A program made the translations under genes and the position numbers. Positions 8,137 to 21,122 of a stretch of DNA of 64,000 bases are shown in pieces; position 1 is the first letter of the stretch, and each line of letters starts with the position of its first letter. Under the pieces are notes generated by a model. The model was not told the origin of the DNA and did not search any database. It worked only from the letters and a program-made list of their open reading frames with translations. This DNA comes from Candidatus Rhodoferax odensensis (GTDB lineage Bacteria > Pseudomonadota > Gammaproteobacteria > Burkholderiales > Burkholderiaceae_C): assembly GCA_016718405.1 (NCBI GenBank), contig JADKDJ010000010.1, positions 62,001 to 126,000 on the forward strand, given 5' to 3'.

Positions 8137-9849
8137 ATGAATTCCCCAAGCACCGACAGCAACGCCGCAGCAGCCCGTCCAGCCTATGCCTTCAAGGTTG
8201 GGTCCGGCTACAACCTGCCCACCTACCCGTTTGCGAAACCACCCGAACTGGCCGGCGGCAAGGCGCGCCGCTACCCGGTGGTGATCGTCGGCGCGGGCAT
8301 CACCGGCCTGACCATGGCCTGCGCCCTGGCGAAGCTGGGCATCGAGGCGGTGCTGCTCGATGAGGACAACACGGTGGGCGTCAAAGGCGCCTCGTCCCGC
8401 GGCATTTGCTACACGCAAAAATCGCTGGAGATTTTCGAGCGGCTCGGCGTCTACGACCGGATCGCTGCCAAGGGCGTGCAATGGAGCGTCGGGCGAACCT
8501 TTGCCGGACACGACGAGGTGTATTCCTTCGATCTACGCCAGCAGAGCAACTTCGGCCTGTCGAGCCAGCCGCCCTTCATCAACATCCAGCAGTTCTACAT
8601 CGAGGGCTTTCTGGTCGAACGCATTGCGGAGCTGGGCCACGTGGATGTGCGCTGGCACTCGCGCGTGGTGGCGTTCGAGCAGGATGCCCAGTGCGCCACG
8701 CTGACCGTTGATACGCCGGCCGGGCAATACACCGTGCAGGCCGACCACGTGATCGATGCCAGCGGCTCACACACACCGTTTCACGCCTGGTGTGGCGCGG
8801 CCATGACCTCGCGCCGGGGCGACGACCGCTGGTGCATCGCCGATGTGCGTTTCAAGAAGCCGGCGCCGGCCGAGCGCCACACCTGGATCGAGGCGCCCTT
8901 CAATGAAAACCGCGCCGTGTGGCAACACCTGATGGCCGATGAAGTCTGGCGTATCGACTATCAGATGGCGCCCGACGCGGATCCCGAAATCGTCGCCAGC
9001 GAGGCCCAGGTCTGCGCCCGCTTGCGAGCCCAGTTTGGCGAGAAGGTGGATTGCGAGATTGTCTGGGTTGGTGCCTACACCTACCGCAGCCAGTGCCTGG
9101 ATCAACTGCGTTACGGCCGCGTCTTTTTCATGGGCGACACGGCCAAGGTCGTCAGCCCCTTTGGTGCGCGCGGCGGCAATACCGGCGTGGCTGATGCCGA
9201 CAACCTGGCCTGGAAACTCGCTGCCGTGGTGCGGGGTTGGGCCAGTACCAAACTCCTCGACAGCTACAACGAAGAGCGCCTGGAAGCTGCCCAGCAAAAC
9301 GTGCTGGTGACCAATCGCACCGCGCGTTTTCTGCGCCCGCATGACGGCGTGGAACGTACGTTTCGCGATGCCACCATTTCATTGGCGCGCCAGTATCCGT
9401 TTGCGCGGCAACTGGTTAACACCGGCCGCATGGCGGTGGCCAACAGCTACACGCACTCGAGCGTGTGTGAAGTGGGCGGCGGCCAATCGGTGCAAAACGT
9501 GCGCTTCAGTTGGAGCGACGGCAGCACCGGTTTTGTAGTGGACCTGCTCAATTGGACCAAGGGACGCCTGCTGGTGCTGGTGTTTGGTCAGGTCTCGGCA
9601 GCGGCGGCAACGCGCCTGCAGCAGTTGTCCGAAGACACGCCCGTGCGCTGTGTCCAAGTGGTGGACGCCCACGCCCGGCCGCAGGCGCGCGAACACGTAC
9701 GCGACCCGCTCGGTCATCTGCAGGGCGCCTGCCACGTATTTGGTCACGCCTGGGCGATCGTGCGACCCGATGGCTACCTGAGCGCCACCGGCGAAGCGGT
9801 CGATGCGCAGTTGATCAAGTCCATCGAACACGCGCTGGGCATGGCCTGA
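8137..9849 (+). CDS. FAD-dependent monooxygenase (group A, PheA/MhpA-like)
   Basis: A 570-residue flavoprotein hydroxylase. The Rossmann FAD motif is VVIVGAGITGLTMACALAKLG (split here as VVIVGAGITG and what follows) at about residues 48-70. The second FAD motif is FFMGDTAKVVSPFGARGGNT with D in the GD motif (about 330-350). A thioredoxin-like C-terminal domain follows. There is no signal peptide. The family hydroxylates aromatic compounds using NAD(P)H and oxygen; the substrate here is not evident. It is followed, past a palindromic repeat, by a DUF2783 gene, a pairing seen in other proteobacteria. Confidence 0.87.
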   Translation: MNSPSTDSNAAAARPAYAFKVGSGYNLPTYPFAKPPELAGGKARRYPVVIVGAGITGLTMACALAKLGIEAVLLDEDNTVGVKGASSRGICYTQKSLEIFERLGVYDRIAAKGVQWSVGRTFAGHDEVYSFDLRQQSNFGLSSQPPFINIQQFYIEGFLVERIAELGHVDVRWHSRVVAFEQDAQCATLTVDTPAGQYTVQADHVIDASGSHTPFHAWCGAAMTSRRGDDRWCIADVRFKKPAPAERHTWIEAPFNENRAVWQHLMADEVWRIDYQMAPDADPEIVASEAQVCARLRAQFGEKVDCEIVWVGAYTYRSQCLDQLRYGRVFFMGDTAKVVSPFGARGGNTGVADADNLAWKLAAVVRGWASTKLLDSYNEERLEAAQQNVLVTNRTARFLRPHDGVERTFRDATISLARQYPFARQLVNTGRMAVANSYTHSSVCEVGGGQSVQNVRFSWSDGSTGFVVDLLNWTKGRLLVLVFGQVSAAAATRLQQLSEDTPVRCVQVVDAHARPQAREHVRDPLGHLQGACHVFGHAWAIVRPDGYLSATGEAVDAQLIKSIEHALGMA

Positions 9850-9882
9850 CGGCCCATTGACGCTTCCCCAATGCACGACAGT

Positions 9883-10024
9883 AGAACCCGTCATTGCGAG
9901 CGCGGCGGGCATCCACGGACCGATACAGCGCAGGCGGCTCACCGGGCACAGGAGGTGGATGCCGCGCTCGCTGAGGGGGGTCTTGTGCTCGCAATGACGG
10001 GTTCTGGTCGCTCGCAATGACGAC
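9883..10024. repeat. nested inverted-repeat element (MITE-like)
   Basis: Perfect 19-bp terminal inverted repeats AGAACCCGTCATTGCGAGC (9883-9901) and its complement (9987-10005) enclose about 85 bp. A second, internal inverted repeat pairs 9896-9916 with 9955-9971 except for a 4-nt insertion. A further half-copy, GCTCGCAATGACG, follows at about 10010-10022. No coding sequence is inside. The core matches the hairpin at 2482-2511. Confidence 0.75.
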
Positions 10025-10072
10025 GCGTTGTCATGATTTCCGGAAGTCACCATAGAAAAAGAGGAATCCACC

Positions 10073-10255
10073 ATGAAAACCACCCTGCACTTCACCGATG
10101 CCGACCGTTTTTACGAACAATTGCTGGATGCCCACCTGGGCTTGAGCCCACAGCAGTCCGAGTTGCTCAACGCCCGCCTCATTTTGCTGCTGGCCAATCA
10201 GATTGGCGACGCCAAGTTGCTGCGCGAGTGCATTGAGGCCGCGCTCGTCGAATAA
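10073..10255 (+). CDS. DUF2783 family small protein
   Basis: A 60-residue protein with an AGAGGA ribosome site 8 bp before its ATG. It opens MKTTLHFTDADRFYEQLLDAH and continues with GLSPQQSELLNARLILLLANQIGD, recognisable as DUF2783. It is predicted soluble and alpha-helical with no metal motif. The family is found next to FAD monooxygenases, as here, so a role as an accessory protein to that enzyme is inferred but not shown. An intrinsic terminator follows. Confidence 0.8.
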   Translation: MKTTLHFTDADRFYEQLLDAHLGLSPQQSELLNARLILLLANQIGDAKLLRECIEAALVE

Positions 10256-10283
10256 AATCAGCAGTTCCCCCTGCCCCGCCCCC

Positions 10284-10313
10284 GACGGCACCTTGATGGG
10301 TGCCGTCTTCGTT
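10284..10313 (+). terminator. intrinsic terminator after DUF2783
   Basis: A perfect 9-bp stem GACGGCACC (10284-10292) and GGTGCCGTC (10299-10307) with a 6-nt loop is followed by TTCGTTT, a weak T-rich tail. It separates the monooxygenase unit from valS. Confidence 0.6.
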
Positions 10314-10353
10314 TGCAGACGCCTTTGGGCCCTCAAACCGCTTTGAACACACC

Positions 10354-13359
<3,006 letters not shown>

Positions 13360-13368
13360 AACGGCGCG

Positions 13369-14265
<897 letters not shown>

Positions 14266-14301
14266 AACCTTGCGCGGCAAGCGCCGTGCCTATCGCGCTG
14301 C

Positions 14302-14529
14302 TCAGCGTCGGCGCATCACGTGCACAAAGTCGTCGCCGACGGTCTGCTGCTCCACCAACTCGTTGCCGGTCTGCTTGGCAAAGGCCTGAAAGTCGCGCAC
14401 CGAACCTGCGTCGGTGGCCACTACGCGAAGGGTCTGGCCGCTGAGCATGCTGGTCAGGGCCCGCTTGGCCTTCAGTATGGGCAGTGGGCAGTTAAGGCCA
14501 CGGGTGTCAAGCTCTACATCGATCTGCAT
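14302..14529 (-). CDS. tusA: TusA/SirA-family sulfur carrier protein
   Basis: A 75-residue protein preceded by AAGGAA. The active-site Cys is in the family motif LDTRGLNCPLPILKAKRAL (C at about residue 14, CPxP). TusA-type proteins pass persulfide sulfur in tRNA thiolation, molybdenum cofactor and Fe-S metabolism. It follows the NUDIX gene on the same strand with 26 bp between them and converges with galU. Which TusA paralogue role it serves cannot be told from sequence alone. Confidence 0.88.
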   Translation of the reverse strand: MQIDVELDTRGLNCPLPILKAKRALTSMLSGQTLRVVATDAGSVRDFQAFAKQTGNELVEQQTVGDDFVHVMRRR

Positions 14530-14555
14530 CACGGTTCCTTGTTGCTGATGCGATT

Positions 14556-15107
14556 TTACGCACCCTGTCGGGTCGAGGGGTCGCGTTTGAAGAACTCGAC
14601 AAACTGCGGCGCGTGCCCGCGCGACTTGAGCCAATCCGCCAGTGCATAGCCGGTGCCGGCCGGCCAGCACTTGACGGACTCCGGTGCCAGCAGACGGTAG
14701 TCCACCAGTTCGGGCGACAGGCGGATCTCTCCCTCACACACGGCGTGGTAGGCGATGATGATCTGGTTCATGCGCTGGAAGTCGTAGACGCCAATCAGCT
14801 TCAAGGCCTCGGTGCGCAAATTGGTTTCCTCCAAAATCTCACGTGCCACGCCGCCCTCGGGCGTTTCACCAGCCTCCATGAAACCAGTAATGAGCGCGAA
14901 GGTCTTGGCCGGCCAGGCGGCATTCTGGGCCAGCAAGACCTTGCCGTGGTACTCGATGACCGCCGCAAGCACCGGTGTCGGGTTATTCCAGTGCGTGTAG
15001 TTGCAAGCCGGGCAACGCTGACGCTGCTTATCGCCGCCATCCTCCGACTGGGTGATCAAGGCCAAGGGCGTGGCGCAGCAGGGGCAATACTTGAAGGTCT
15101 GGGTCAT
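14556..15107 (-). CDS. NUDIX hydrolase with N-terminal zinc ribbon
   Basis: A 183-residue protein. An N-terminal Zn ribbon, CPCC (residues 8-11) with CPAC (about 33-36), precedes the NUDIX fold. The NUDIX box GFMEAGETPEGGVAREILEE (about 75-94) has all catalytic Glu residues. The zinc-ribbon plus NUDIX layout resembles NudC-type and ADP-ribose/NADH pyrophosphatases, but the protein is shorter than NudC. The substrate is uncertain. It lies between cysM and tusA, all on the minus strand. Confidence 0.88.
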   Translation of the reverse strand: MTQTFKYCPCCATPLALITQSEDGGDKQRQRCPACNYTHWNNPTPVLAAVIEYHGKVLLAQNAAWPAKTFALITGFMEAGETPEGGVAREILEETNLRTEALKLIGVYDFQRMNQIIIAYHAVCEGEIRLSPELVDYRLLAPESVKCWPAGTGYALADWLKSRGHAPQFVEFFKRDPSTRQGA

Positions 15108-15158
15108 GGGCGGGTTCGATCCGTAGCGGACAGCGCTGAGGGTCTGTCTCGCGAAGAC

Positions 15159-16061
15159 TCAGGCGGGGAACACGCCGGTGGACAGGTAACGGTCGCCGCG
15201 ATCACAGACGATGAACACAATCGTCGCATCGCGCTCGCGCTTGGCCAGCTCCAGTGCCACCCAGCAAGCACCGGCGGCTGAAATTCCTGCAAACAAGCCT
15301 TCCTCGCGGGCCAGCCGCCGGCAAGTCTCTTCAGCCGATTCCTGGCTGACATGAATAAACTCGTCGACGTGCGACGGATCGTAGATTTTGGGCAAATACT
15401 CCTGCGGCCACTTGCGAATCCCGGGAATGCGCGAGCCCTCGCTAGGCTGCACGCCAATGATGCGAATCGCGGGGTTCTTCTCTTTCAGGTAGCGTGACAC
15501 TCCGGTCAAGGTTCCGGTGGTCCCCATGGCACTCACAAAGTGGGTGACCCGTCCACCACTATCGGCCCAAATCTCCGGGCCGGTGGTTTCGTAGTGAATG
15601 CGCGGGTTGTCGGCATTGGCAAACTGATCCAGCACACGGCCCTTGCCCTGCTGCTGCATCTGGGTGGCCAGATCGCGCGCGTACTCCATGCCACCGCTCT
15701 TGGGCGTCAGGATCAGCTCCGCGCCAAACGCCTTCATGGTCTGGGCGCGTTCAATAGACAAGTCCTCCGGCATGATCAGCACCATGCGGTAACCCTTGAT
15801 GGCCGCGGCCATCGCCAGGGCAATGCCGGTGTTGCCAGAGGTCGCCTCAATCAGCGTGTCGCCGGGCTTGATCTCGCCCCGTTCCTGGGCGCGCTTGATC
15901 ATGGACAGCGCAGGCCGATCCTTGACCGACCCCGCTGGGTTGTTGCCTTCGAGTTTGCCCAGAATGACATTGCCTTTAACAGCGTTGTCGGCAGCGCCTA
16001 GGCGTTGCAAGGCAACCAAGGGCGTTTTTCCGATCACGTCTTCAATGCTTGGGTAATTCAT
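15159..16061 (-). CDS. cysM: cysteine synthase B (O-acetylserine sulfhydrylase B)
   Basis: A 300-residue PLP enzyme starting MNYPSIEDVIGKTPLV. The PLP lysine is in NPAGSVKDRPA (about residue 45), the substrate loop is EATSGNTGIALA, and the phosphate-binding loop is near SAMGTTGTLTG. The short length and the features IIGVQPSEGSRIPGIRKWP fit CysM rather than CysK; CysM can also use thiosulfate. It is transcribed away from the tRNA-Leu gene. Its close neighbour tusA is also sulfur-related. Confidence 0.94.
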   Translation of the reverse strand: MNYPSIEDVIGKTPLVALQRLGAADNAVKGNVILGKLEGNNPAGSVKDRPALSMIKRAQERGEIKPGDTLIEATSGNTGIALAMAAAIKGYRMVLIMPEDLSIERAQTMKAFGAELILTPKSGGMEYARDLATQMQQQGKGRVLDQFANADNPRIHYETTGPEIWADSGGRVTHFVSAMGTTGTLTGVSRYLKEKNPAIRIIGVQPSEGSRIPGIRKWPQEYLPKIYDPSHVDEFIHVSQESAEETCRRLAREEGLFAGISAAGACWVALELAKRERDATIVFIVCDRGDRYLSTGVFPA

Positions 16062-16101
16062 GATCCACACTGTGCCATAATTCGGCTCTTCGCAAAGCGA
16101 T

Positions 16102-16186
16102 GCCCGGGTGGTGAAATTGGTAGACTCAGGGGACTCAAAATCCCCCGCCGCAAGGCGTGCCGGTTCGAGTCCGGCCCCGGGCACCA
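16102..16186 (+). tRNA. tRNA-Leu (anticodon CAA)
   Basis: An 85-nt class II tRNA. The acceptor stem GCCCGGG (16102-16108) pairs with CCCGGGC (16176-16182), followed by discriminator A and an encoded CCA. The anticodon arm GGGGA-CTCAAAA-TCCCC gives anticodon CAA. The T arm has GGTTCGAGTCC, and a long variable arm is present, as expected for leucine tRNAs. A strong terminator follows at once. Confidence 0.96.
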
Positions 16187-16192
16187 TCATTC

Positions 16193-16230
16193 AAGCCGAC
16201 AAGGTTCAAAACCTTGCGGCTTTTTTCTTT
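16193..16230 (+). terminator. intrinsic terminator of tRNA-Leu
   Basis: A stem of ten pairs with one bulged A (AAGCCG-a-CAAGGT / ACCTTG-CGGCTT) and a short TCAAA loop is followed by TTTTTTCTTTT. It lies 7 bp after the tRNA CCA end. Confidence 0.9.
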
Positions 16231-16340
16231 TGGTCGGTCGATCGGGGCCATGGCTTGGCGCCGGCCAATGCAGCGCGGTACTGTCACCTGCGCGGCTGAC
16301 GCCGGTTGATGCCAGCCTGGCTTTCCCTTAAGGTGCGTGC

Positions 16341-17471
16341 ATGATCACCACCGACTTTTTGGTCCGCAAAGACCAGCTTGACCAGAGCACACTGCACAAC
16401 ATGCCCGCCACGACCCTGCCCGAGGGCCAGGTTCGGGTGCACATCGACCGCTTTGCCCTGACCTCCAACAACATCACCTACGCCGCCTTTGGCGACGCCA
16501 TGTCGTACTGGCGCTTCTTTCCGGTATCGCCCGAACAGGCACGCGGCGACGATGCCGCCAAGTGGGGGCGCATCCCGGTATGGGGACTTGGCACGGTCAC
16601 CGAGTCGCGCCACGCCGAGGTGGCCGTGGGTGAGCGGCTGTACGGCTACTTCCCGATGTCCTCGTCGGTCGACCTGAGCCCCACCCGGGTGTCGGCCGGG
16701 TCCTTTTCCGACGCGGCACCGCACCGGGCCGAGTTACATGCGGTGTACAACCAGTACACGCGCTGCGCCGCCGACCCGTTCTACACCGCCGACACCGAGG
16801 ACCTGCAGGCGCTGCTGCGCCCCTTGTTCATCACCTCCTGGCTGATTGACGACTTTCTGGCCGACAACGATTTCTTTGGCGCCAGCGCCGACGGCGCGCA
16901 GCGCGGCGTGATGCTGCTGTCCAGTGCGTCGAGCAAAACTGCCTACGGCACCGCCTTTGAGTTGGCACAACGCGCGGGCATTGAGGTGGTGGGCCTGACC
17001 TCCCCCGCCAACGTGGCGTTTTGCCAGAGCCTGGGCTGCTACCACCGGGTGCTGACTTACGACCAGCTAGACCAGCTTGCCGCCGATGCGCCCAGTGTGT
17101 ACGTGGACTTTGCCGGCAACGCGGCGTTTCGCAAGGCGCTGCACACCCATTGCAAGAACCTCAAGTACAGCAGCTCCATCGGTGGCACACACGTGTCGGA
17201 GCTGGGCAGCGGCAAGGATTTGCCGGGCCCCAAGCCGACGCTGTTCTTTGCGCCGGCGCAGATCAAGAAGCGCAGCGGCGAGTGGGGCGCGCCGGGCTTG
17301 GGACAGCGCTTGCTACAGTCCTGGCACGGTTTCATCGCCGCGGTGTCCAACCCCAACCAGCCCTGGCTGACGGTGCAGCACCACCGTGGCGCCGATGCCG
17401 TGCAAGCGGCCTATCTGCAGGTGTTGTCGGGCAAAGGCGACGCACGCGTGGGTCACATGCTCAGCCTGTGA
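16341..17471 (+). CDS. DUF2855 family protein (zinc-less MDR-like fold)
   Basis: A 376-residue protein. It shows the family's N-terminal block VRVHIDRFALTSNNITYAAFG, then VWGLGTVTESRHAEVAVGERLYGYFPM, and a mid-protein Rossmann-like strand LLSSASSKTAYGTAFEL. The overall plan resembles medium-chain dehydrogenases without zinc ligands. No reaction is known for the family. It stands alone between the tRNA terminator and the convergent GGDEF-EAL gene. Confidence 0.85.
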   Translation: MITTDFLVRKDQLDQSTLHNMPATTLPEGQVRVHIDRFALTSNNITYAAFGDAMSYWRFFPVSPEQARGDDAAKWGRIPVWGLGTVTESRHAEVAVGERLYGYFPMSSSVDLSPTRVSAGSFSDAAPHRAELHAVYNQYTRCAADPFYTADTEDLQALLRPLFITSWLIDDFLADNDFFGASADGAQRGVMLLSSASSKTAYGTAFELAQRAGIEVVGLTSPANVAFCQSLGCYHRVLTYDQLDQLAADAPSVYVDFAGNAAFRKALHTHCKNLKYSSSIGGTHVSELGSGKDLPGPKPTLFFAPAQIKKRSGEWGAPGLGQRLLQSWHGFIAAVSNPNQPWLTVQHHRGADAVQAAYLQVLSGKGDARVGHMLSL

Positions 17472-17512
17472 ATGCGCTGTGCCCCGGCAAACGCCGGCCG
17501 GCGCGGCTTGGC

Positions 17513-20500
17513 TCAGCTTTGGTCCAGCAGAAGTTCGAACTCGGCCAAGGGCAGCGGCCGACCAAAGAAGTAACCCTGGTACGCTGCGCAGCCGTGGCGC
17601 GCCAGGTAGTCGCGCTGCGCGGCGCTCTCCACCCCTTCGGCAATCACCGCCAAGCCCAAGCTCTGGCCCAGCGCCACAATGGTGCGGGCAATGGCCGCGT
17701 CGTTGACATCGGTGAGCACATCGCGCACAAACGATTGGTCGATCTTGAGCTGATCCAGTGGCAGGCGCTTGAGGTAAGTCAGTGACGAGTAGCCGGTGCC
17801 AAAGTCGTCCAGTGAAAAGCCCACGCCGCGCGCTTTGAGGGCTGCCATCTTCTCGATCACGCCCTCCACATCGTCCACCAGCAGGCTCTCGGTCAGCTCC
17901 AGCTTCAGGCGGCGCGGGTTGGCGCCAGTTTGCTCCAGCACCGCGAGCACCTGAGCCACAAAGTCGCTCTGGCGAAACTGGCGCGCACTGACGTTCACGG
18001 CCATGGTCAGGTGCGCCGCCAGCGGTCGCGTGGCCCACAGCGCCAGTTGGCGGCAGGCGGTCTCCAGCACCCACGCTCCGAGAGGGTGAATCAAACCGGT
18101 GGCCTCGGCCAGGCCAATGAACTCACCCGGCGCCACCAACCCGCGCTGCGGATGGCGCCAACGCACCAGCGCCTCGACCCCGGTAAAGCGCCCACTGCCA
18201 TCCACCTGCCCCTGGTAGTGCAACACCAACTGCTGCTGGCGCAGGCCGTCGCGCAAGTCCTTTTCCAGTGCGGCGCGCTGGCTCACCACACGTTGCATGT
18301 CGGGGTCAAAAAAGCGCAGGGTATTGCGCCCGGCGGCCTTGGCCTCATACATGGCCAGATCGGCCTGTTTCAGCAGTTCATCGACCGGAACCTGGTGGTC
18401 CGCGATCAAGGTAGCGCCGATGCTGGGCGTACTGTGGCACTCCAGGCCCTCCAGGTCATAGGGCTGGTTGAGCACCGCGAGCATCTTCTTGCCCACCGCT
18501 TCGATTTGTGCTGGCGCCTCATCGGCCACTTCGCTCAAATTTTCCAGCAGCAACACAAACTCGTCGCCACCCAGTCGCGCCACCGTGTCGTCTTCGCGCA
18601 CACAGCTGCACAGGCGCAGCGACACCTGTTGCAACAACAGATCGCCCTTGGCGTGCCCCTGGCTGTCGTTGAGGGTCTTGAAGTTGTCCAGATCCACATA
18701 CAGAAGCGCCGCCTTGCGCCCCGTGCGGGCACAGGACACCAGCGCCTGCTGCAGGCGGTCCAGCAGCAGGCGGCGGTTGGGCAAGTGTGTCAATGCATCG
18801 TAGAACGCGAGGTGCTTGATTTCGTCCTCCGCGGCCTTGCGCAGGGAGATGTCGATCAAGGTGCAAACATAGTGGGTCAGCTTGTGGTCCGGCCCTCGCA
18901 CAGCGGTAATGGTGAGCCACTGCGGGTAGATCTCGCCGCTCTTGCGCCGGTTCCAGATCTCGCCCTGCCATGAACCGGCCTCGCGTAGTTCTTGCCTCAT
19001 CACTGCAAAGAAGGCAGCGTCGTGGCGCCCGGAGTCAAGCAGTCTGGTCGACTGCCCCACCGCCTCCTCCTTGCTGTAGCCAGTGATCTGCGTGAAAGCG
19101 CGGTTCACCTGCTGAATCACGTGCCTGGCGTCGGTAACAAACATGCCCTCTTGCGACTCGAACACCGTGGCGGCCAACTGCAAGCTCTGCTCGGCGTGCT
19201 TGCGCTCGGTGATATCCACCGCCAATCCGCCCACCAGACGCTTACCGTCGGAGCGCGTAAACGAAAACTTGTTGCTCAGCCACCAGGAGGTGCCGCCATC
19301 GGCGTTGACGGCGGCCTCCACCACCTCGATCGGGCCTGCTTGACTGAGCAGGCGCAAGTCGTTCTCGCGCAGACGGTCGGCGATATCGGCCGGCGCCAGT
19401 TGGTGGTCGGTCTTTCCCAAAACCCCATCACGCGCAAATCCCATACGCCTAGTGAAGTTGTCGCTCACAAAAACATAGCGCCCCAGATCATCCTTGAGCC
19501 AGGCGATGACCGCGCTGTTGTCCAGGAACACCCGCAACTGCTCGTCACTGCGTTGCTGCATGGCCACCATCGCATTGAACTCACGCGCCACCGCGGCCAC
19601 TTCTCGCGGGCCACCCAGGGGCGCGCGCACCCCCAGGTCGCCCTCGTGCACGGCCCGCGCGGTGGCCTGCAGGGCGGCAATGGGGCCCGTGATCCGCCGG
19701 GCCAGCCTCACCGCCAGCACCACCAGCAGCAGTACCACCGCCAGGCCGGTGAGCACGGCGCGCAAGGCTTCCTGACGCGCCTTGGTGTAGACGGTGTCGG
19801 CCGGCACGCCGACAAAGGCCACCCAGCCCAGCTCGGGCATCGGCACCACCGAGAAGAAACGGGTAACCCCATCGATCGCCAGGCTCTCGAACTCGCCGTC
19901 GCGCAGCGCCACGATTTGCCGCGCCGCCTCGGCGTTGGGCCGAGTGCCGATCACGCGCTCGGGATCGAGGTTGCGCCAGACCATGATGCCGTCGTCCTGA
20001 AAGAAGCCGTAGCGGCTCTCGCTCGGCAGGAACTCGGCAGGTATGTGCGGGTCGAAGCTGGCCAGGTCCAGCGACAGGTGCACCGCACCCACCAGGTCCC
20101 CGGCGTCACTCCAGATCGGTGTGCTCAGTACGGAGACCCACTTGCCGGAGATCGGTCCCAGGTGCGGTTGACCAACGGTAAAACGGTGCGCCTTCAGGAA
20201 GCGCTGAAACCATTCGCTGGCGCCAACGTTGACCGACCGATTACTCGGCTGCGCCAGGGCCGAGCACAGCACCAGGCCGGCGGCATCGGTGACGACCACG
20301 TTGGCCAAGCCGGGACTCAGGGTCTGCAATCGCTGCAAGCCTGGGTCGCAGTGGGCGGGGTCTAGCCGTTTGATGTCGGGCTGCGCGGCCAGGCGCTCCA
20401 GCATGGCGCGTGCCTGGGCAACCTGGCGGCCGGTGTTATTGACCATGGTCGTGGCCAGCGTACGCAAGCTGGTCTTGGCGTGCGCAATCGCTTGCTGTCG

Positions 20501-20596
20501 ATTCCAGTGAATATTGAGCCCGAGTATCAGCGCCAAGGGCACCGACACGGCCAGCACCAGTGCCAATAAGTGGGCGCGGATGGTCGCGGCGTGCAT
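17513..20596 (-). CDS. membrane GGDEF-EAL protein with Cache sensor and PAS domains
   Basis: A 1027-residue c-di-GMP enzyme. Order: TM1 (about 8-28), a periplasmic double-Cache-like sensor (about 35-275), TM2 (about 280-300), HAMP, two PAS domains (about 355-590), GGDEF with intact LGGDEF (about 676), and EAL with EALVRW (about 807), NVSARQF, DDFGTGYSS and EGVES. Both catalytic sites look complete, so either cyclase or phosphodiesterase activity, or both, is possible. The input is presumably a small periplasmic ligand. It is a single-gene unit. Confidence 0.93.
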   Translation of the reverse strand: MHAATIRAHLLALVLAVSVPLALILGLNIHWNRQQAIAHAKTSLRTLATTMVNNTGRQVAQARAMLERLAAQPDIKRLDPAHCDPGLQRLQTLSPGLANVVVTDAAGLVLCSALAQPSNRSVNVGASEWFQRFLKAHRFTVGQPHLGPISGKWVSVLSTPIWSDAGDLVGAVHLSLDLASFDPHIPAEFLPSESRYGFFQDDGIMVWRNLDPERVIGTRPNAEAARQIVALRDGEFESLAIDGVTRFFSVVPMPELGWVAFVGVPADTVYTKARQEALRAVLTGLAVVLLLVVLAVRLARRITGPIAALQATARAVHEGDLGVRAPLGGPREVAAVAREFNAMVAMQQRSDEQLRVFLDNSAVIAWLKDDLGRYVFVSDNFTRRMGFARDGVLGKTDHQLAPADIADRLRENDLRLLSQAGPIEVVEAAVNADGGTSWWLSNKFSFTRSDGKRLVGGLAVDITERKHAEQSLQLAATVFESQEGMFVTDARHVIQQVNRAFTQITGYSKEEAVGQSTRLLDSGRHDAAFFAVMRQELREAGSWQGEIWNRRKSGEIYPQWLTITAVRGPDHKLTHYVCTLIDISLRKAAEDEIKHLAFYDALTHLPNRRLLLDRLQQALVSCARTGRKAALLYVDLDNFKTLNDSQGHAKGDLLLQQVSLRLCSCVREDDTVARLGGDEFVLLLENLSEVADEAPAQIEAVGKKMLAVLNQPYDLEGLECHSTPSIGATLIADHQVPVDELLKQADLAMYEAKAAGRNTLRFFDPDMQRVVSQRAALEKDLRDGLRQQQLVLHYQGQVDGSGRFTGVEALVRWRHPQRGLVAPGEFIGLAEATGLIHPLGAWVLETACRQLALWATRPLAAHLTMAVNVSARQFRQSDFVAQVLAVLEQTGANPRRLKLELTESLLVDDVEGVIEKMAALKARGVGFSLDDFGTGYSSLTYLKRLPLDQLKIDQSFVRDVLTDVNDAAIARTIVALGQSLGLAVIAEGVESAAQRDYLARHGCAAYQGYFFGRPLPLAEFELLLDQS

Positions 20597-20759
20597 GGCG
20601 TCAGCCCGTGGTTCCCAATGCGCCTGGCAAGACCATCAATCTGCTCCCATGCTGCGTGTGCGTGGGGTAAGGATAGCCGCTATCGATTGCCCATGCACAG
20701 CGGCGCGGATCATGCGACGCAGCGACGGACCGACGGCAAATGCCGCGCTGACTTGGCAG

Positions 20760-21110
20760 CTATCTGGCCAACTTGATATCGGTCACCAGCACTCGCCCGG
20801 ACTCCCGCTCGGCAATGAACTTGACCTTGTCGCCGATCTGAATCTTGTCCAGCACCGACGGATCCTTGATGGGGAAGACCGTGGTCATGGCGGGCATCCC
20901 CAAGTGCCGGATGGCGCTATGCTGGATGGTCAGTCGGCCGGTTTCCAGGAACACTTTACGAACGGTGCCGTCGGCGACATGTTTGGCCGGAACAACTTTG
21001 ACGCCAGGCGTGTCGCCACCCTGCGCAGTGCTTTGCGCCAAAACGCCCGACAGGGGGGCCACGGCGAGCGCGAGCGCCAACACGGTAACGCGAGATGGAC
21101 AGTGACTCAA
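20760..21110 (-). CDS. periplasmic CusF-like copper-binding protein
   Basis: A 116-residue protein with a signal peptide (cleavage near ALA-QS, residue 25). The CusF-type fold is shown by H-x3-H-LGMPAMTTVFPI, which supplies the His and two Met Cu(I)/Ag(I) ligands, and by IGDKVKFIAERESG. The Trp that caps copper in E. coli CusF is replaced here by Leu. It is the last gene of the efflux operon and would hand metal to the RND pump. Confidence 0.85.
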   Translation of the reverse strand: MSHCPSRVTVLALALAVAPLSGVLAQSTAQGGDTPGVKVVPAKHVADGTVRKVFLETGRLTIQHSAIRHLGMPAMTTVFPIKDPSVLDKIQIGDKVKFIAERESGRVLVTDIKLAR

Positions 21111-21122
21111 GTGATGCCTCCT

